Assembly: GCA_039819485.1 (NCBI GenBank)
Contig: JBCBRY010000031.1
Span: forward strand, 1 to 64,000
Reading direction: 5' to 3'
DNA: 64,000 nucleotides
Origin: UBA6168 sp039819485
GTDB taxonomy: Bacteria > Bacteroidota > Bacteroidia > Chitinophagales > Saprospiraceae
Within the stretch, counting starts at the first letter, position 1. Each line of letters begins with the position of its first letter. The translations under genes and the position numbers were made by a program. The notes under the pieces were generated by a model that saw only the letters and a list, made by a program, of their open reading frames with translations, was not told the origin of the DNA and did no database searches. Below are positions 46,417 to 54,754 of the stretch, one piece after another.

Positions 46417-47490
46417 ATGGCAACCAGATTTTATCCACTTACCGTCAAAGAAATTGTCAAAACGACGCCCGATTGTGCGCTCATTTCATTTGCTGTCAAA
46501 GACGAATGGAAAGATGAATTCCAATATCAGCAAGGCCAGTATTTAACGCTTAAAGCAACCATCGAAGGAGAGGAAGTTCGCCGGTCGTACTCACTTTGCT
46601 CTGCACCTTTTGATGATATTTGGCGGGTAGGGGTAAAGCATGTGCCCGGAGGTAAGTTTTCGACCTTTGCCAACGAAACGCTAAAAGTAGGCGACACCTT
46701 GGAAGTCATGCCACCCAACGGCCGCTTCTTCGTAAAAACAGACGCTGAAAGGCAAAAAAACTATGCTGCCTTTGCCGCTGGGAGCGGCATCACACCCGTT
46801 TTTTCCATCATTAAAACCCACCTGAACGCCGAGCCCAAAAGCACTTTCAAATTATTTTATGTCAATCAAACTGTCGGCTCTATTATTTTGAAAGAAGAAT
46901 TGGAGGGCCTGAAAAACCAGTTCATGGACCGGTTAGAGATATTTCATTTTTTGACCAAGCAAGAGCGGGACGTGGCGTTTTTCAATGGCCGTTTAAATGA
47001 GGAAAAACTGGACATTATTTTCAAGAGCATTATAGAAAAAAGTGCGCTCGATGACTGTTTCATCTGTGGCCCGGAAGAAATGATCTTTATGATCCGGGAT
47101 TATCTGATGGGAGTGGGCCTCGACAAAAAACAAATCCATTTTGAGTTGTTCGGCACCAAAGGAACAGCCCAAAAATCCGACAGCGCAACCGTTCAAAAAG
47201 CGGACGGTAAAATGTGCGAAGTGACCATTCTCGAAGGTGGAAAAAGTTTTAACTTTAGTCTTGCCCAAGGTGCCGATAACATTCTTGACGCCGCATTGAA
47301 AAAATCAGCCGACCTCCCATTTGCCTGCAAAGGCGGTGTCTGCTGCACCTGCCGGGCGAAACTGGTGGAAGGCCAGGTGGATATGACCGCCAATTATGCG
47401 CTCGAGCAGGATGAACTGGACGCCGGTTATGTTTTGACTTGCCAGTCCATCCCTAAAAGTGAAAAAGTAGTCGTCGATTTCGATGCATGA
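46417..47490 (+). CDS. paaE: phenylacetyl-CoA epoxidase reductase subunit PaaE
   Basis: This 357-residue protein starts at ATG 46417; the upstream in-frame TTG at 46381 lies on the operator and before the predicted transcription start. It has an FNR-type FAD domain (RRSYSLCSAP), an NAD-binding segment (AAGSGITPVFSIIKTH), CGPEEMI, and a C-terminal plant-type 2Fe-2S domain with Cys-x4-Cys-x2-Cys (CKGGVCCTC) and a last Cys 29 residues later. It passes electrons from NAD(P)H to the PaaA diiron subunit in the first catabolic step after phenylacetyl-CoA formation. It is first in the operon, which is unusual compared with the common paaA-first order. High confidence. Confidence 0.93.
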   Translation: MATRFYPLTVKEIVKTTPDCALISFAVKDEWKDEFQYQQGQYLTLKATIEGEEVRRSYSLCSAPFDDIWRVGVKHVPGGKFSTFANETLKVGDTLEVMPPNGRFFVKTDAERQKNYAAFAAGSGITPVFSIIKTHLNAEPKSTFKLFYVNQTVGSIILKEELEGLKNQFMDRLEIFHFLTKQERDVAFFNGRLNEEKLDIIFKSIIEKSALDDCFICGPEEMIFMIRDYLMGVGLDKKQIHFELFGTKGTAQKSDSATVQKADGKMCEVTILEGGKSFNFSLAQGADNILDAALKKSADLPFACKGGVCCTCRAKLVEGQVDMTANYALEQDELDAGYVLTCQSIPKSEKVVVDFDA

Positions 47491-47502
47491 ATAATTTATC
47501 AT

Positions 47503-47542
47503 TGGCTGTTAGTTGTTGATTGTCCATAACAACTAACAACCA
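47503..47542. repeat. inverted repeat between paaE and paaA
   Basis: Arms TGGCTGTTAGTTGTT and TGGTTGTTAGTTGTT (as reverse complement) match at 14 of 15 positions around a 10-base loop. It fills the gap between the two genes and could tune mRNA processing or translation. Confidence 0.55.
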
Positions 47543-47557
47543 ACGACCATCATTAAA

Positions 47558-48508
47558 ATGAAAAATTTAGAACAACTGGAAAAAGAATTTCAAGCCCGTA
47601 TCGACCGGGATGAGAACATCGAACCCAAGGATTGGATGCCGGCCAAGTACCGCAAAACCCACATCCGGCAAATCAGCCAACACGCCCACTCCGAAGTAGT
47701 CGGCATGTTGCCAGAGGGCAATTGGATCACGCGCTGTCCGACCCTGCGCAGAAAAGTTGCACTGCTGGCAAAAATTCAGGACGAAGCAGGTCATGGCCTC
47801 TACCTCTACAGTGCAGCAGAAACACTGGGCATCAGCCGGGATGAGCTGTATGAACAGCTCCACACCGGAAAGGCCAAATACTCAAGCATCTTCAACTACC
47901 CCGCGCTTACCTGGGCCGACATGGGAGCCATTGGCTGGCTGGTCGATGGCGCTGCCATTATGAACCAGGTGATGCTGACCCGCACCAGTTATGGCCCTTA
48001 TGCCAGAGCAATGGTGCGGATTTGTAAGGAAGAAAGTTTTCACCAGCGTCAGGGATATGAAATCATGCTGACGCTTTGCCAGGGAACGGAAGTACAGAAA
48101 GCAATGGCGCAGGACGCCCTCAACCGCTGGTGGTGGCCATCGTTGATGATGTTCGGCCCGCCGGATGCACAGTCTACCCATACGGAGCAATCCATGAAGT
48201 GGAAAATCAAACGCAAGACCAATGACGAACTCCGACAGCAATTTGTTGACCAGACCAAGCCGCAAGCTGATTTCCTCGGCATCACCATCCCTGATCCCGA
48301 CTTAAAATGGAATGAAGAACGCGGGCACTTTGATTTTGGCGAGGTCAACTGGGACGAATTCTGGCAGGTCGTAAAAGGCTATGGCCCCTGCAACAAAGAG
48401 CGTCTTGATGCCCGGAGGTCAGCGTGGGAAAATGGAACCTGGGTGCGGGACGCCGCTGTAGCCCATGCAGAGAAAAAAGAACAAAAAAGAATAGCAAAAG
48501 CTGTATAA
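47558..48508 (+). CDS. paaA: phenylacetyl-CoA epoxidase catalytic subunit PaaA
   Basis: This 316-residue protein is the ferritin-like diiron oxygenase subunit. Characteristic segments are MPAKYRKTHIRQISQHAHSE, IQDEAGHGLYLYSAAE (a Glu-x2-His iron ligand set), CKEESFHQRQGYEI (second Glu-x2-His set), WWWPSLMMFGPPDA and the C-terminal PDPDLKWNEERGHFDFG. It epoxidises the aromatic ring of phenylacetyl-CoA using O2 and electrons from PaaE. The length agrees with known PaaA (about 310 residues). ATG at 47558 follows the paaE stop by 67 bp. Confidence 0.96.
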   Translation: MKNLEQLEKEFQARIDRDENIEPKDWMPAKYRKTHIRQISQHAHSEVVGMLPEGNWITRCPTLRRKVALLAKIQDEAGHGLYLYSAAETLGISRDELYEQLHTGKAKYSSIFNYPALTWADMGAIGWLVDGAAIMNQVMLTRTSYGPYARAMVRICKEESFHQRQGYEIMLTLCQGTEVQKAMAQDALNRWWWPSLMMFGPPDAQSTHTEQSMKWKIKRKTNDELRQQFVDQTKPQADFLGITIPDPDLKWNEERGHFDFGEVNWDEFWQVVKGYGPCNKERLDARRSAWENGTWVRDAAVAHAEKKEQKRIAKAV

Positions 48509-48519
48509 AAAAAAATTAA

Positions 48520-48562
48520 AATATTGAGATATCAGGAAATCAATAACCAAATATCTCAATAT
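48520..48562. repeat. inverted repeat plus short tandem repeats between paaA and paaB
   Basis: ATATTGAGATAT (48521-48532) pairs perfectly with ATATCTCAATAT (48551-48562), and the right arm lies in three tandem AATATCTC-type units reaching about 48574. It lies 12 bp after the paaA stop. Confidence 0.55.
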
Positions 48563-48579
48563 CTCAATATCTCAACATC

Positions 48580-48864
48580 ATGTCAAAACAATGGCCTCTT
48601 TGGGAAATATTCATTAGAAGCAAAAACGGACTGGAACACCGTCACGTGGGCAGTCTGCACGCAGCCGACGGCCAAATGGCTTTGGAAAATGCACGCGACG
48701 TCTATACCCGCCGGCAGGAAGGTGTCAGTATCTGGGTCGTTCCTTCTAAAGAAATCATTGCCTCCAATCCGGAAAACGCAGGGGAACTATTTGAACCCGC
48801 TGCGGACAAGGCTTACCGGCACCCAACATTTTACGACTTGCCGAATGAGCTGAAACATATTTAA
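48580..48864 (+). CDS. paaB: phenylacetyl-CoA epoxidase subunit PaaB
   Basis: This 94-residue protein matches PaaB in length and sequence: WPLWEIFIRSKNGLEHRHVG, SLHAADGQMALENARDVYTR, and GVSIWVVPS. It is a small structural subunit that bridges PaaA/PaaC heterodimers in the epoxidase. ATG at 48580 comes right after the AATATCTC repeats. The next gene starts 25 bp downstream. Confidence 0.95.
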   Translation: MSKQWPLWEIFIRSKNGLEHRHVGSLHAADGQMALENARDVYTRRQEGVSIWVVPSKEIIASNPENAGELFEPAADKAYRHPTFYDLPNELKHI

Positions 48865-48889
48865 TCAATGAAAAAATGAAGCATTAATA

Positions 48890-49645
48890 ATGAACGATAA
48901 TTCTCTTTATAAATATATTTTAATGCTCGGCGATAATGCCATGATTTTGGGACACCGGCTTTCAGAATTATGTGGCCACGGCCCGAGCCTCGAAACGGAT
49001 ATTGCATTGACGAATATTTCGCTGGATTTATTCGGACAGGTCCGGAATTATTTCCAATATGCAGCAGAAATAAAAGGAGCGGATTTTGATGAAGATAAAA
49101 TTGCATTTATGCGCCTGGAGCATGACTATAGAAATACACTGTTGGTGGAGCAAAAAAATACCGATTTTGCATTTGTCATTGCCCGCCAATATTTTTTCGA
49201 CGCCTACCATATTTTACTATTAAATGAATTAATCAATAGTAAAAATGAACAAATAGCAGCCATCGCAGCCAAGTCGATCAAAGAAGTAAAATACCACCGC
49301 CGCTTTTCCAGCGAATGGGTAAAACGCCTTGGTGACGGCACTGATGTCAGCCGTGAAAAAATGCAAAATGCTGTTAATTATTTATTCCCTTACTTAAATG
49401 AATTGACGGAAGAAACGGAATTGGAGAAAGAAATGAAAGAAAATGGAATCGGGGCGGATTTAAATAAAATAAGGAAAATTTATTTTGAGAATATCAAAGC
49501 TTTATTAACCGAAGCAACACTGAAAATTCCCGAAAACATATTTTCCCATTCAGGTGGCAAAAAAGGCGTACATTCCGAACACATGGGATATATTTTATCC
49601 AACTTGCAATACATGCAGAGAGCGTATCCAAATATGACCTGGTAA
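48890..49645 (+). CDS. paaC: phenylacetyl-CoA epoxidase structural subunit PaaC
   Basis: This 251-residue protein is PaaC, the ferritin-like partner that dimerises with PaaA but lacks a full iron site. Recognisable parts are YILMLGDNAMILGHRLSELC, EDKIAFMRLEHDYRN, SIKEVKYHRRFSSEWVKRLG and HSEHMGYILSNLQYMQRAYP at the C-terminus. Codon use is noticeably more AT-rich than in paaA and paaE. Position and order fit an epoxidase operon. Confidence 0.95.
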   Translation: MNDNSLYKYILMLGDNAMILGHRLSELCGHGPSLETDIALTNISLDLFGQVRNYFQYAAEIKGADFDEDKIAFMRLEHDYRNTLLVEQKNTDFAFVIARQYFFDAYHILLLNELINSKNEQIAAIAAKSIKEVKYHRRFSSEWVKRLGDGTDVSREKMQNAVNYLFPYLNELTEETELEKEMKENGIGADLNKIRKIYFENIKALLTEATLKIPENIFSHSGGKKGVHSEHMGYILSNLQYMQRAYPNMTW

Positions 49646-49650
49646 ATATT

Positions 49651-49720
49651 AGTTATGAGTTATGAATAATAAGTTGTGATTCACAAATAACTTATTACTC
49701 GTAACTTATAATTCATAACT
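49651..49720. repeat. inverted repeat between paaC and paaD
   Basis: The left arm (AGTTATGA ... TAATAAGTT) pairs with the right arm ending at 49720 (AACTTATTA ... TCATAACT), with an internal bulge. It occupies nearly the whole gap and ends 3 bp before paaD. Confidence 0.55.
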
Positions 49721-49723
49721 AAA

Positions 49724-50206
49724 ATGGTAATCGACAAAAAAATAGAAGACTTACTTACGGATATTTCTGATCCTGAAATTCCTGTCCTGTCGATCATGGA
49801 CATGGGCATTGTGCGGGATATTGAAATGGATGGAAATAATGTTTTAATAAAAATTACCCCGACCTATTCTGGTTGCCCGGCGATGGATACCATCGCCATG
49901 GAAATAAAAATAAAATTGGAGCAAGCCGGATATAAAGCCACCGTAAAAAATATCTTATCTCCAGCTTGGACAACTGACTGGATCACGGAAAGAGGCCGAA
50001 GAGCACTTGAAAAATATGGCATTGCATCTCCACTCGAAGCCTCTCTCGACAAGCGCGCCCTGCTCGACGGTGAACGAATTGTGGCATGTCCGCAATGTAA
50101 TTCCACCAACACCAAAATGGTCAGCCAGTTTGGTTCAACAGCCTGCAAAGCATTGTTTAAATGTGAAGATTGTTACGAGCCCTTTGATTATTTTAAATGC
50201 CTGTGA
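49724..50206 (+). CDS. paaD: phenylacetyl-CoA epoxidase maturation subunit PaaD
   Basis: This 160-residue protein has an N-terminal MIP18/DUF59 domain (LTDISDPEIPVLSIMDMGIV ... YSGCPAMDTIA) and a C-terminal zinc-ribbon-like region with two Cys-x2-Cys pairs (CPQC and CEDC) and a last Cys before the stop. PaaD is thought to help assemble metal centres of the epoxidase. The length and domain layout match the family. The stop is embedded in a small hairpin. Confidence 0.94.
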   Translation: MVIDKKIEDLLTDISDPEIPVLSIMDMGIVRDIEMDGNNVLIKITPTYSGCPAMDTIAMEIKIKLEQAGYKATVKNILSPAWTTDWITERGRRALEKYGIASPLEASLDKRALLDGERIVACPQCNSTNTKMVSQFGSTACKALFKCEDCYEPFDYFKCL

Positions 50207-50226
50207 ATCGGATGGTTCATCCGATT
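50206..50226. repeat. small hairpin at the paaD stop codon
   Basis: AATCGGATG / CATCCGATT form a perfect 9-bp stem with a three-base loop; the first base of the stem is the last base of the paaD TGA. Confidence 0.6.
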
Positions 50227-50242
50227 TACAATAACAACCGAT

Positions 50243-51022
50243 ATGAATTCAATTATTCTCACCAAGGAAAACGGAGTCGGAAAAATCCTGCTCAACCGAC
50301 CCAAATCATACAATAGTTTTAACCGGGAAATGGCACTGGCCTGTCAAGCAGCTTTGGATGACTGCGCCAATGATGCGGAAATTCGCTGCGTTGTAATAAC
50401 CGGTGAAGGAAAAGCATTTTGTGCCGGACAGGATCTGGTGGAAGTTACCACTCCTGAATTGCACCCTGGTTTTAAAAAAATATTGGAAGAACATTACGCC
50501 CCTATTATTTTAAAAATCAGAAATATAGAAAAACCCGTTATCGCAGCAGTGAACGGAGTGGCCGCAGGTGCGGGGGCCAACATTGCACTCGCCTGCGATA
50601 TTGTAGTGGCCCATGAAAAAGCGAGTTTTATTCAAGCTTTCAGTGCCATCGGTTTGGTCCCTGACAGTGGGGGAACTTTTATTTTACCGCGATTAATCGG
50701 CTTTCAAAAAGCGCTCGCTCTTTCCATGTTGGGCGATAAAATAAAAGCGGCCGAAGCAGAAAAAATGGGGATGATTTATCAGGTATTTCCCGCTGAAGAT
50801 TATTCCGAACAATTAATTGCGCTGGCTCAAAAATTAGCCAATATGCCGACCAAAGGATTGGCTCTTACCAAAAAACTTTTTAATGATTCGATGAGCAATG
50901 ATTTAACCGCTCAATTGGAAATAGAAAATAAACTGCAGATCGAGGCAAGTGAAACGGAGGATTATTCGGAAGGTGTAAATGCATTTTTAGAAAAAAGAAA
51001 ACCAGTATTTAAAGGAAAATAA
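50243..51022 (+). CDS. paaG: 2-(1,2-epoxy-1,2-dihydrophenyl)acetyl-CoA isomerase PaaG (crotonase family)
   Basis: This 259-residue crotonase-fold protein has the oxyanion-hole segments AFCAGQDLVE and NGVAAGAGANIALACD and the acidic catalytic region GLVPDSGGTFILPRLIG, which carries the Asp typical of PaaG isomerases. It converts the ring epoxide to the oxepin that PaaZ then opens. Its placement between paaD and paaZ supports the PaaG rather than PaaF assignment. AT-rich codon use resembles paaC and paaD. Confidence 0.9.
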   Translation: MNSIILTKENGVGKILLNRPKSYNSFNREMALACQAALDDCANDAEIRCVVITGEGKAFCAGQDLVEVTTPELHPGFKKILEEHYAPIILKIRNIEKPVIAAVNGVAAGAGANIALACDIVVAHEKASFIQAFSAIGLVPDSGGTFILPRLIGFQKALALSMLGDKIKAAEAEKMGMIYQVFPAEDYSEQLIALAQKLANMPTKGLALTKKLFNDSMSNDLTAQLEIENKLQIEASETEDYSEGVNAFLEKRKPVFKGK

Positions 51023-51034
51023 ATAATAGTTTTA

Positions 51035-51133
51035 TTTAAACACCTAGGCACAGTAGGACACATAGAAAATATAATTTTTATAAAATTATTGCTTAATAAA
51101 AAACCATGTGTTCTGCTGTGTCTATGTTTTTAA
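51035..51133. repeat. long imperfect inverted repeat between paaG and paaZ
   Basis: The left region (TTTAAACACCTAGGCACAGT...) and right region (...CTGCTGTGTCTATGTTTTTAAA) are reverse complements over about 28 bases with a few mismatches and a two-base gap, around a 35-base AT-rich loop. The CACAG/ACACA wording resembles the hairpin at 8527-8607. Confidence 0.55.
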
Positions 51134-51147
51134 AAAATAAATAAAGC

Positions 51148-53637
51148 ATGACCAAATTAGGTAACTATATTCAGGGAGCCTGGACCAATGGCGACGGCGA
51201 TGGCCAGCCCGTTTTTGACGCAGTCACTGGAGACGTGATCGCCCACGCAACGACCAAAGGATTGGATTTTGGTGAAATATTAAAATATGGCCGAAGGGTC
51301 GGAGGCCCACCTTTGCGTAAGATGACATTTCAGCAACGTGGGAATATGCTGAAAAAATTGGCCCTTTATTTAACCAAAAGAAAAGATAAATTCTATGAAG
51401 TCAGTTACCGCACCGGTGCGACCAAAGCAGATAGCTGGATTGATATAGAAGGTGGTTTCGGGAATCTTTTTGCCAATGCGTCCCTGCGCCGAAATTTTCC
51501 TAATCAATCATTTCATGTGGACGGTGACCCGATCGACCTTTCGCGGGGAGGTGGGTTCATGGGGCACCACATCATGGTTCCAAAGCGCGGGGTGGCGATC
51601 CACATCAACGCCTTTAATTTCCCGATCTGGGGCATGCTGGAAAAATGTGCCGTCAACTGGATGGCAGGTGTTCCGGCAGTGGTCAAGCCGGCAACAGCAA
51701 CCTCTTTTTTGACGGAAGTCGTCGTGCGCGACATCATCGAATCGGGCATCTTACCAGAAGGGGCACTGCAGTTGATCTGTGGAAGCGCCAGAACGATCCT
51801 GGACACCGTCGATTCACAAGACGTGGTCACTTTTACTGGCTCGGCCACCACCGGGCGAATGCTAAAATCGCACCCGCGTATTATCGAAGAAGCTGTTCCT
51901 TTCAATATGGAAGCGGACTCATTGAACTGTTCCGTTTTAGGGGAGGATGCTACGCCAGACACCCCTGAATTCCAGTTGTTCATCAAAGAGGTCAGAAAAG
52001 AAATGACCGTGAAATGCGGGCAGAAATGTACGGCCATCCGCCGTATCATCGTCCCTGAAAACCTGTTGGAAGACGTACAGATTGCCCTCGGCAAACAATT
52101 GTCCAAGGTTCTTATTGGCAATCCTACCGTAAAGGAAGTTCGAATGGGCGCACTGGCCAGCCGCAACCAGGTGACCGAGGTAAAAAACCAGGTAAAAGAG
52201 CTGGCCAAGACCGCCGAAATTGTCTTTGGTGATTTGGACAAAATTGACGTGGTTGGAGCAGATGCCAATAAAGGGGCATTCCTCTCCCCTATCCTCCTGC
52301 GAGAAGATGAACCGCACAAAAATACCGGTGTGCATGAAATTGAGGCATTTGGCCCGGTTAGCACATTGATGCCATATAAAAACCTGGATGATGCCATCGA
52401 ACTGGCACAAATGGGCAAAGGTTCTCTCTGTGCGTCTATTTCTACCTTCGACGATCAAATTGCTCGTGAATTTGTAGTCGGTGCGGCCAGTCACCACGGG
52501 CGTATCCTGGTCCTGAACAGGGAATCAGCGAAGCGAAGCACCGGTCACGGATCGCCCTTGCCAACGCTCGTACATGGTGGCCCCGGACGTGCTGGCGGCG
52601 GAGAGGAAATGGGTGGCATGCGAGGCGTAAAGCACTACCTGCAACGCTGTGCAGTGCAAGGCACACCAACAACATTGACCGCTATCACTGGCATTTATCA
52701 GCCGGGAGCAAAAGTCGTGGAGGCCGAGAAGCATCCATTTAAATACCATTTCGAAGACATCAAAACCGGAATGTCCATCCTGACTCATAAGCGAACGATC
52801 ACGGATTCTGACATTCAGAATTTTGCCAATCTCAGCTGGGATGTATTTTATGCACATACCGACATTACTTCTTTGGAAGGGAGCATTTTTGAGAAACGGG
52901 CAGCACACGGATATTTTCTTTTGTCCGCCGCCGCAGGTTTGTTTGTAAACCCGGCCAAAGGCCCTGTCGGTGCGAATTATGGTTTGGATGAATGCCGTTT
53001 TATCCGCCCCATTTACCACAACGACACCATTCAGGTTCGACTGACGTGTAAGGAGAAAGTAGAGCGCGACAGCCGGGGAAAAGAACACCCTTCCGGTGTC
53101 GTGAAATGGTACGAGGAAATTTTTGATCAGGACGGCGAACTGGTGGCCATGGCAACCATCCTTACACTGGTGCAGAAGAAGTCCCCTTTCCCGGACATCA
53201 GTCGCAAATATCTGGAGGAAAAACTGGATGCACTGACGGAAAATACCAAACCCGCCTGGGGCCTCATGACCGCACAACACCTGGTCGAGCATTTTGAATT
53301 TTTCACTAATATGGCGTTGGGCAAAATCCCGTGTAAAATTGTGACCCCGGAAGAACGCATTGAAAAATTCCAGGACTCTCTCTGGAATTACAAGCCAATG
53401 CCGAAAAAATTCGACCACCCCGCTTTGAAAAAAGGAGCGACTGAAGATTTAGTGCACGCCAGTTTGGAGGATGCCAAAAAAGCTTATTTCGCTGCTTATG
53501 ATGAGCTGGAATTATTTTTCAAAAATAATCCAGGTGCAACGGTTCCAAATCCTGTTTTTGGAAATCTGGATAAATACCATTGGTACTTGATGACGAGGAA
53601 GCACTATGCACACCATTTTGAGCAGTTTGGGATTTGA
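51148..53637 (+). CDS. paaZ: PaaZ bifunctional oxepin-CoA hydrolase / semialdehyde dehydrogenase with extra C-terminal DinB-like domain
   Basis: This 829-residue protein has an aldehyde dehydrogenase domain (residues 1 to about 520) with Glu255 (NMEADSLNC) and Cys294 (CGQKCTAIRR), matching the catalytic Glu256 and Cys295 of E. coli PaaZ. A MaoC-type hydratase domain follows (about 535-685) with Asp565 and His570 (SWDVFYAHTD), the same five-residue spacing as E. coli Asp561/His566. It hydrolyses the oxepin ring and oxidises the aldehyde. E. coli PaaZ stops near residue 681; here about 143 residues continue (TKPAWGLMTAQHLVEHFEFF ... YLMTRKHYAHHFEQF), resembling DUF1569/DinB-superfamily metal-binding bundles. 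The reading frame is continuous, so this is a true fusion. It is last in the operon. Confidence 0.93.
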   Translation: MTKLGNYIQGAWTNGDGDGQPVFDAVTGDVIAHATTKGLDFGEILKYGRRVGGPPLRKMTFQQRGNMLKKLALYLTKRKDKFYEVSYRTGATKADSWIDIEGGFGNLFANASLRRNFPNQSFHVDGDPIDLSRGGGFMGHHIMVPKRGVAIHINAFNFPIWGMLEKCAVNWMAGVPAVVKPATATSFLTEVVVRDIIESGILPEGALQLICGSARTILDTVDSQDVVTFTGSATTGRMLKSHPRIIEEAVPFNMEADSLNCSVLGEDATPDTPEFQLFIKEVRKEMTVKCGQKCTAIRRIIVPENLLEDVQIALGKQLSKVLIGNPTVKEVRMGALASRNQVTEVKNQVKELAKTAEIVFGDLDKIDVVGADANKGAFLSPILLREDEPHKNTGVHEIEAFGPVSTLMPYKNLDDAIELAQMGKGSLCASISTFDDQIAREFVVGAASHHGRILVLNRESAKRSTGHGSPLPTLVHGGPGRAGGGEEMGGMRGVKHYLQRCAVQGTPTTLTAITGIYQPGAKVVEAEKHPFKYHFEDIKTGMSILTHKRTITDSDIQNFANLSWDVFYAHTDITSLEGSIFEKRAAHGYFLLSAAAGLFVNPAKGPVGANYGLDECRFIRPIYHNDTIQVRLTCKEKVERDSRGKEHPSGVVKWYEEIFDQDGELVAMATILTLVQKKSPFPDISRKYLEEKLDALTENTKPAWGLMTAQHLVEHFEFFTNMALGKIPCKIVTPEERIEKFQDSLWNYKPMPKKFDHPALKKGATEDLVHASLEDAKKAYFAAYDELELFFKNNPGATVPNPVFGNLDKYHWYLMTRKHYAHHFEQFGI

Positions 53638-53707
53638 ATTCCCGTTGTTGTCAATTGTCCGATTGTGTAATTAGATTATTATTGCGTTTCCGCAATACTC
53701 CTTTTAT

Positions 53708-53810
53708 AGTGCTAAAAAGGATACTTTTATTTTGGCAGATATTTGATTTTTAAGCTTCAAGACTCATTTTCAGGCAAAGAAAAAGTGTCATTTTTTTGAC
53801 CACCTATTTA
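53708..53810 (+). repeat. 72-bp-core dispersed repeat, copy 3
   Basis: The core 53719-53790 ends AAAAGTGTCA and starts GGATACTTTT; the C-to-T change keeps a G-U pair in RNA of the plus strand. Flanks AGTGCTAAAAA and TTTTTTGACCACCTATTTA are shared with copies 2 and 4. It lies between convergent paaZ and the methyltransferase gene. The rest of the 53638-54061 gap shows nothing more. Confidence 0.8.
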
Positions 53811-54061
53811 AGTGAGTATACAAGATTAATTACATAAAAGAGTTTTAAATTGGGCAATTGACACCAAAATATTTATGAGATACTTTCTCACACTTTATTT
53901 GCATAATTGATATTATCTACCTGAAGTTGTTTGAAAATTCTTTGTGGCAAATCAGTGGCACATAGTTGGCAGGAAACATTAATTTTTATTGGTAAGCAAA
54001 TCGATTAAGCTTTATAATTCAATAATTCGTTTCCTGTTTTATTTCCAACATTTTTAGATAA

Positions 54062-54631
54062 TTATTTTTTTCTTCCAATTAACAAGACCGAATCCCCGTC
54101 TTCAAATTCTGCATAACGCTCTAAAAGCAGTATTTCAAAGTATTCCTCAAAAAAAGAAACAAGTGCATGCTCCGTATGGTAATTCACAAAAAGCCCTTTA
54201 AAAACCTCTGTCCCTTCTCCTTTCCAAAATGAGTGACAAATGATGCCATTATTATTTAAAACCTCATATTGTCTTTTTATGGAATCTTTTAATTCCATAT
54301 CATTTAAATGGTGCAAAACTTTATTGGAATAAATACCATCAAATTCCTTTTCAATTTCCAAAGTCACTGCATTCAAAATCAGAAATTCAGCTCCCGGATG
54401 TCGGATTTTCAAACGTCCAATAAATTCCGCAGAGTTATCAGAACCCGTTACCTGGTAATGTTCATCCAATATTCCCCAGTCTGTACCAGGGCCAGAACCC
54501 AGTTCCAACAAACTGGACGAGGCGGGCAAGAATGTCAATAGTTTTACGATCAACTGCCGGCCGTTAACATCTTTTGCCAATTCGATATATTCGTCGACAG
54601 ATTCTTTTGTATGGTAATAATCTTTTGCCAT
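54062..54631 (-). CDS. class I SAM-dependent methyltransferase
   Basis: From ATG 54631 (an in-frame upstream start at 54712 adds a hydrophobic stretch unlike the family) the protein has 189 residues. The SAM-binding motif I reads LLELGSGPGTDWGIL, motif II region QVTGSDNSAEFI, and the motif after it FDGIYSNKVLHHLNDMEL. This is the methyltransferase 11/25 fold acting on a small molecule or on an unassigned acceptor. It is alone on the minus strand, divergent from rlmF (gap 123 bp). Substrate unknown. Confidence 0.85.
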   Translation of the reverse strand: MAKDYYHTKESVDEYIELAKDVNGRQLIVKLLTFLPASSSLLELGSGPGTDWGILDEHYQVTGSDNSAEFIGRLKIRHPGAEFLILNAVTLEIEKEFDGIYSNKVLHHLNDMELKDSIKRQYEVLNNNGIICHSFWKGEGTEVFKGLFVNYHTEHALVSFFEEYFEILLLERYAEFEDGDSVLLIGRKK

Positions 54632-54754
54632 TTTAACTAAATTTTGTTTTTGGTAAAAAAAGATATTTAATAACAAATTTATAGAGAAAAATAAAACCAT
54701 AATACTTATCAAAGAAAAGATAATTTCTCATGATATTTGGGCAAACATTCATTA

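Noticed and set aside
51513..53418. two long antisense frames (301 and 297 codons) in paaZ
   Set aside because: They mirror the codon structure of paaZ, which has intact catalytic residues; no start context or domain supports them.
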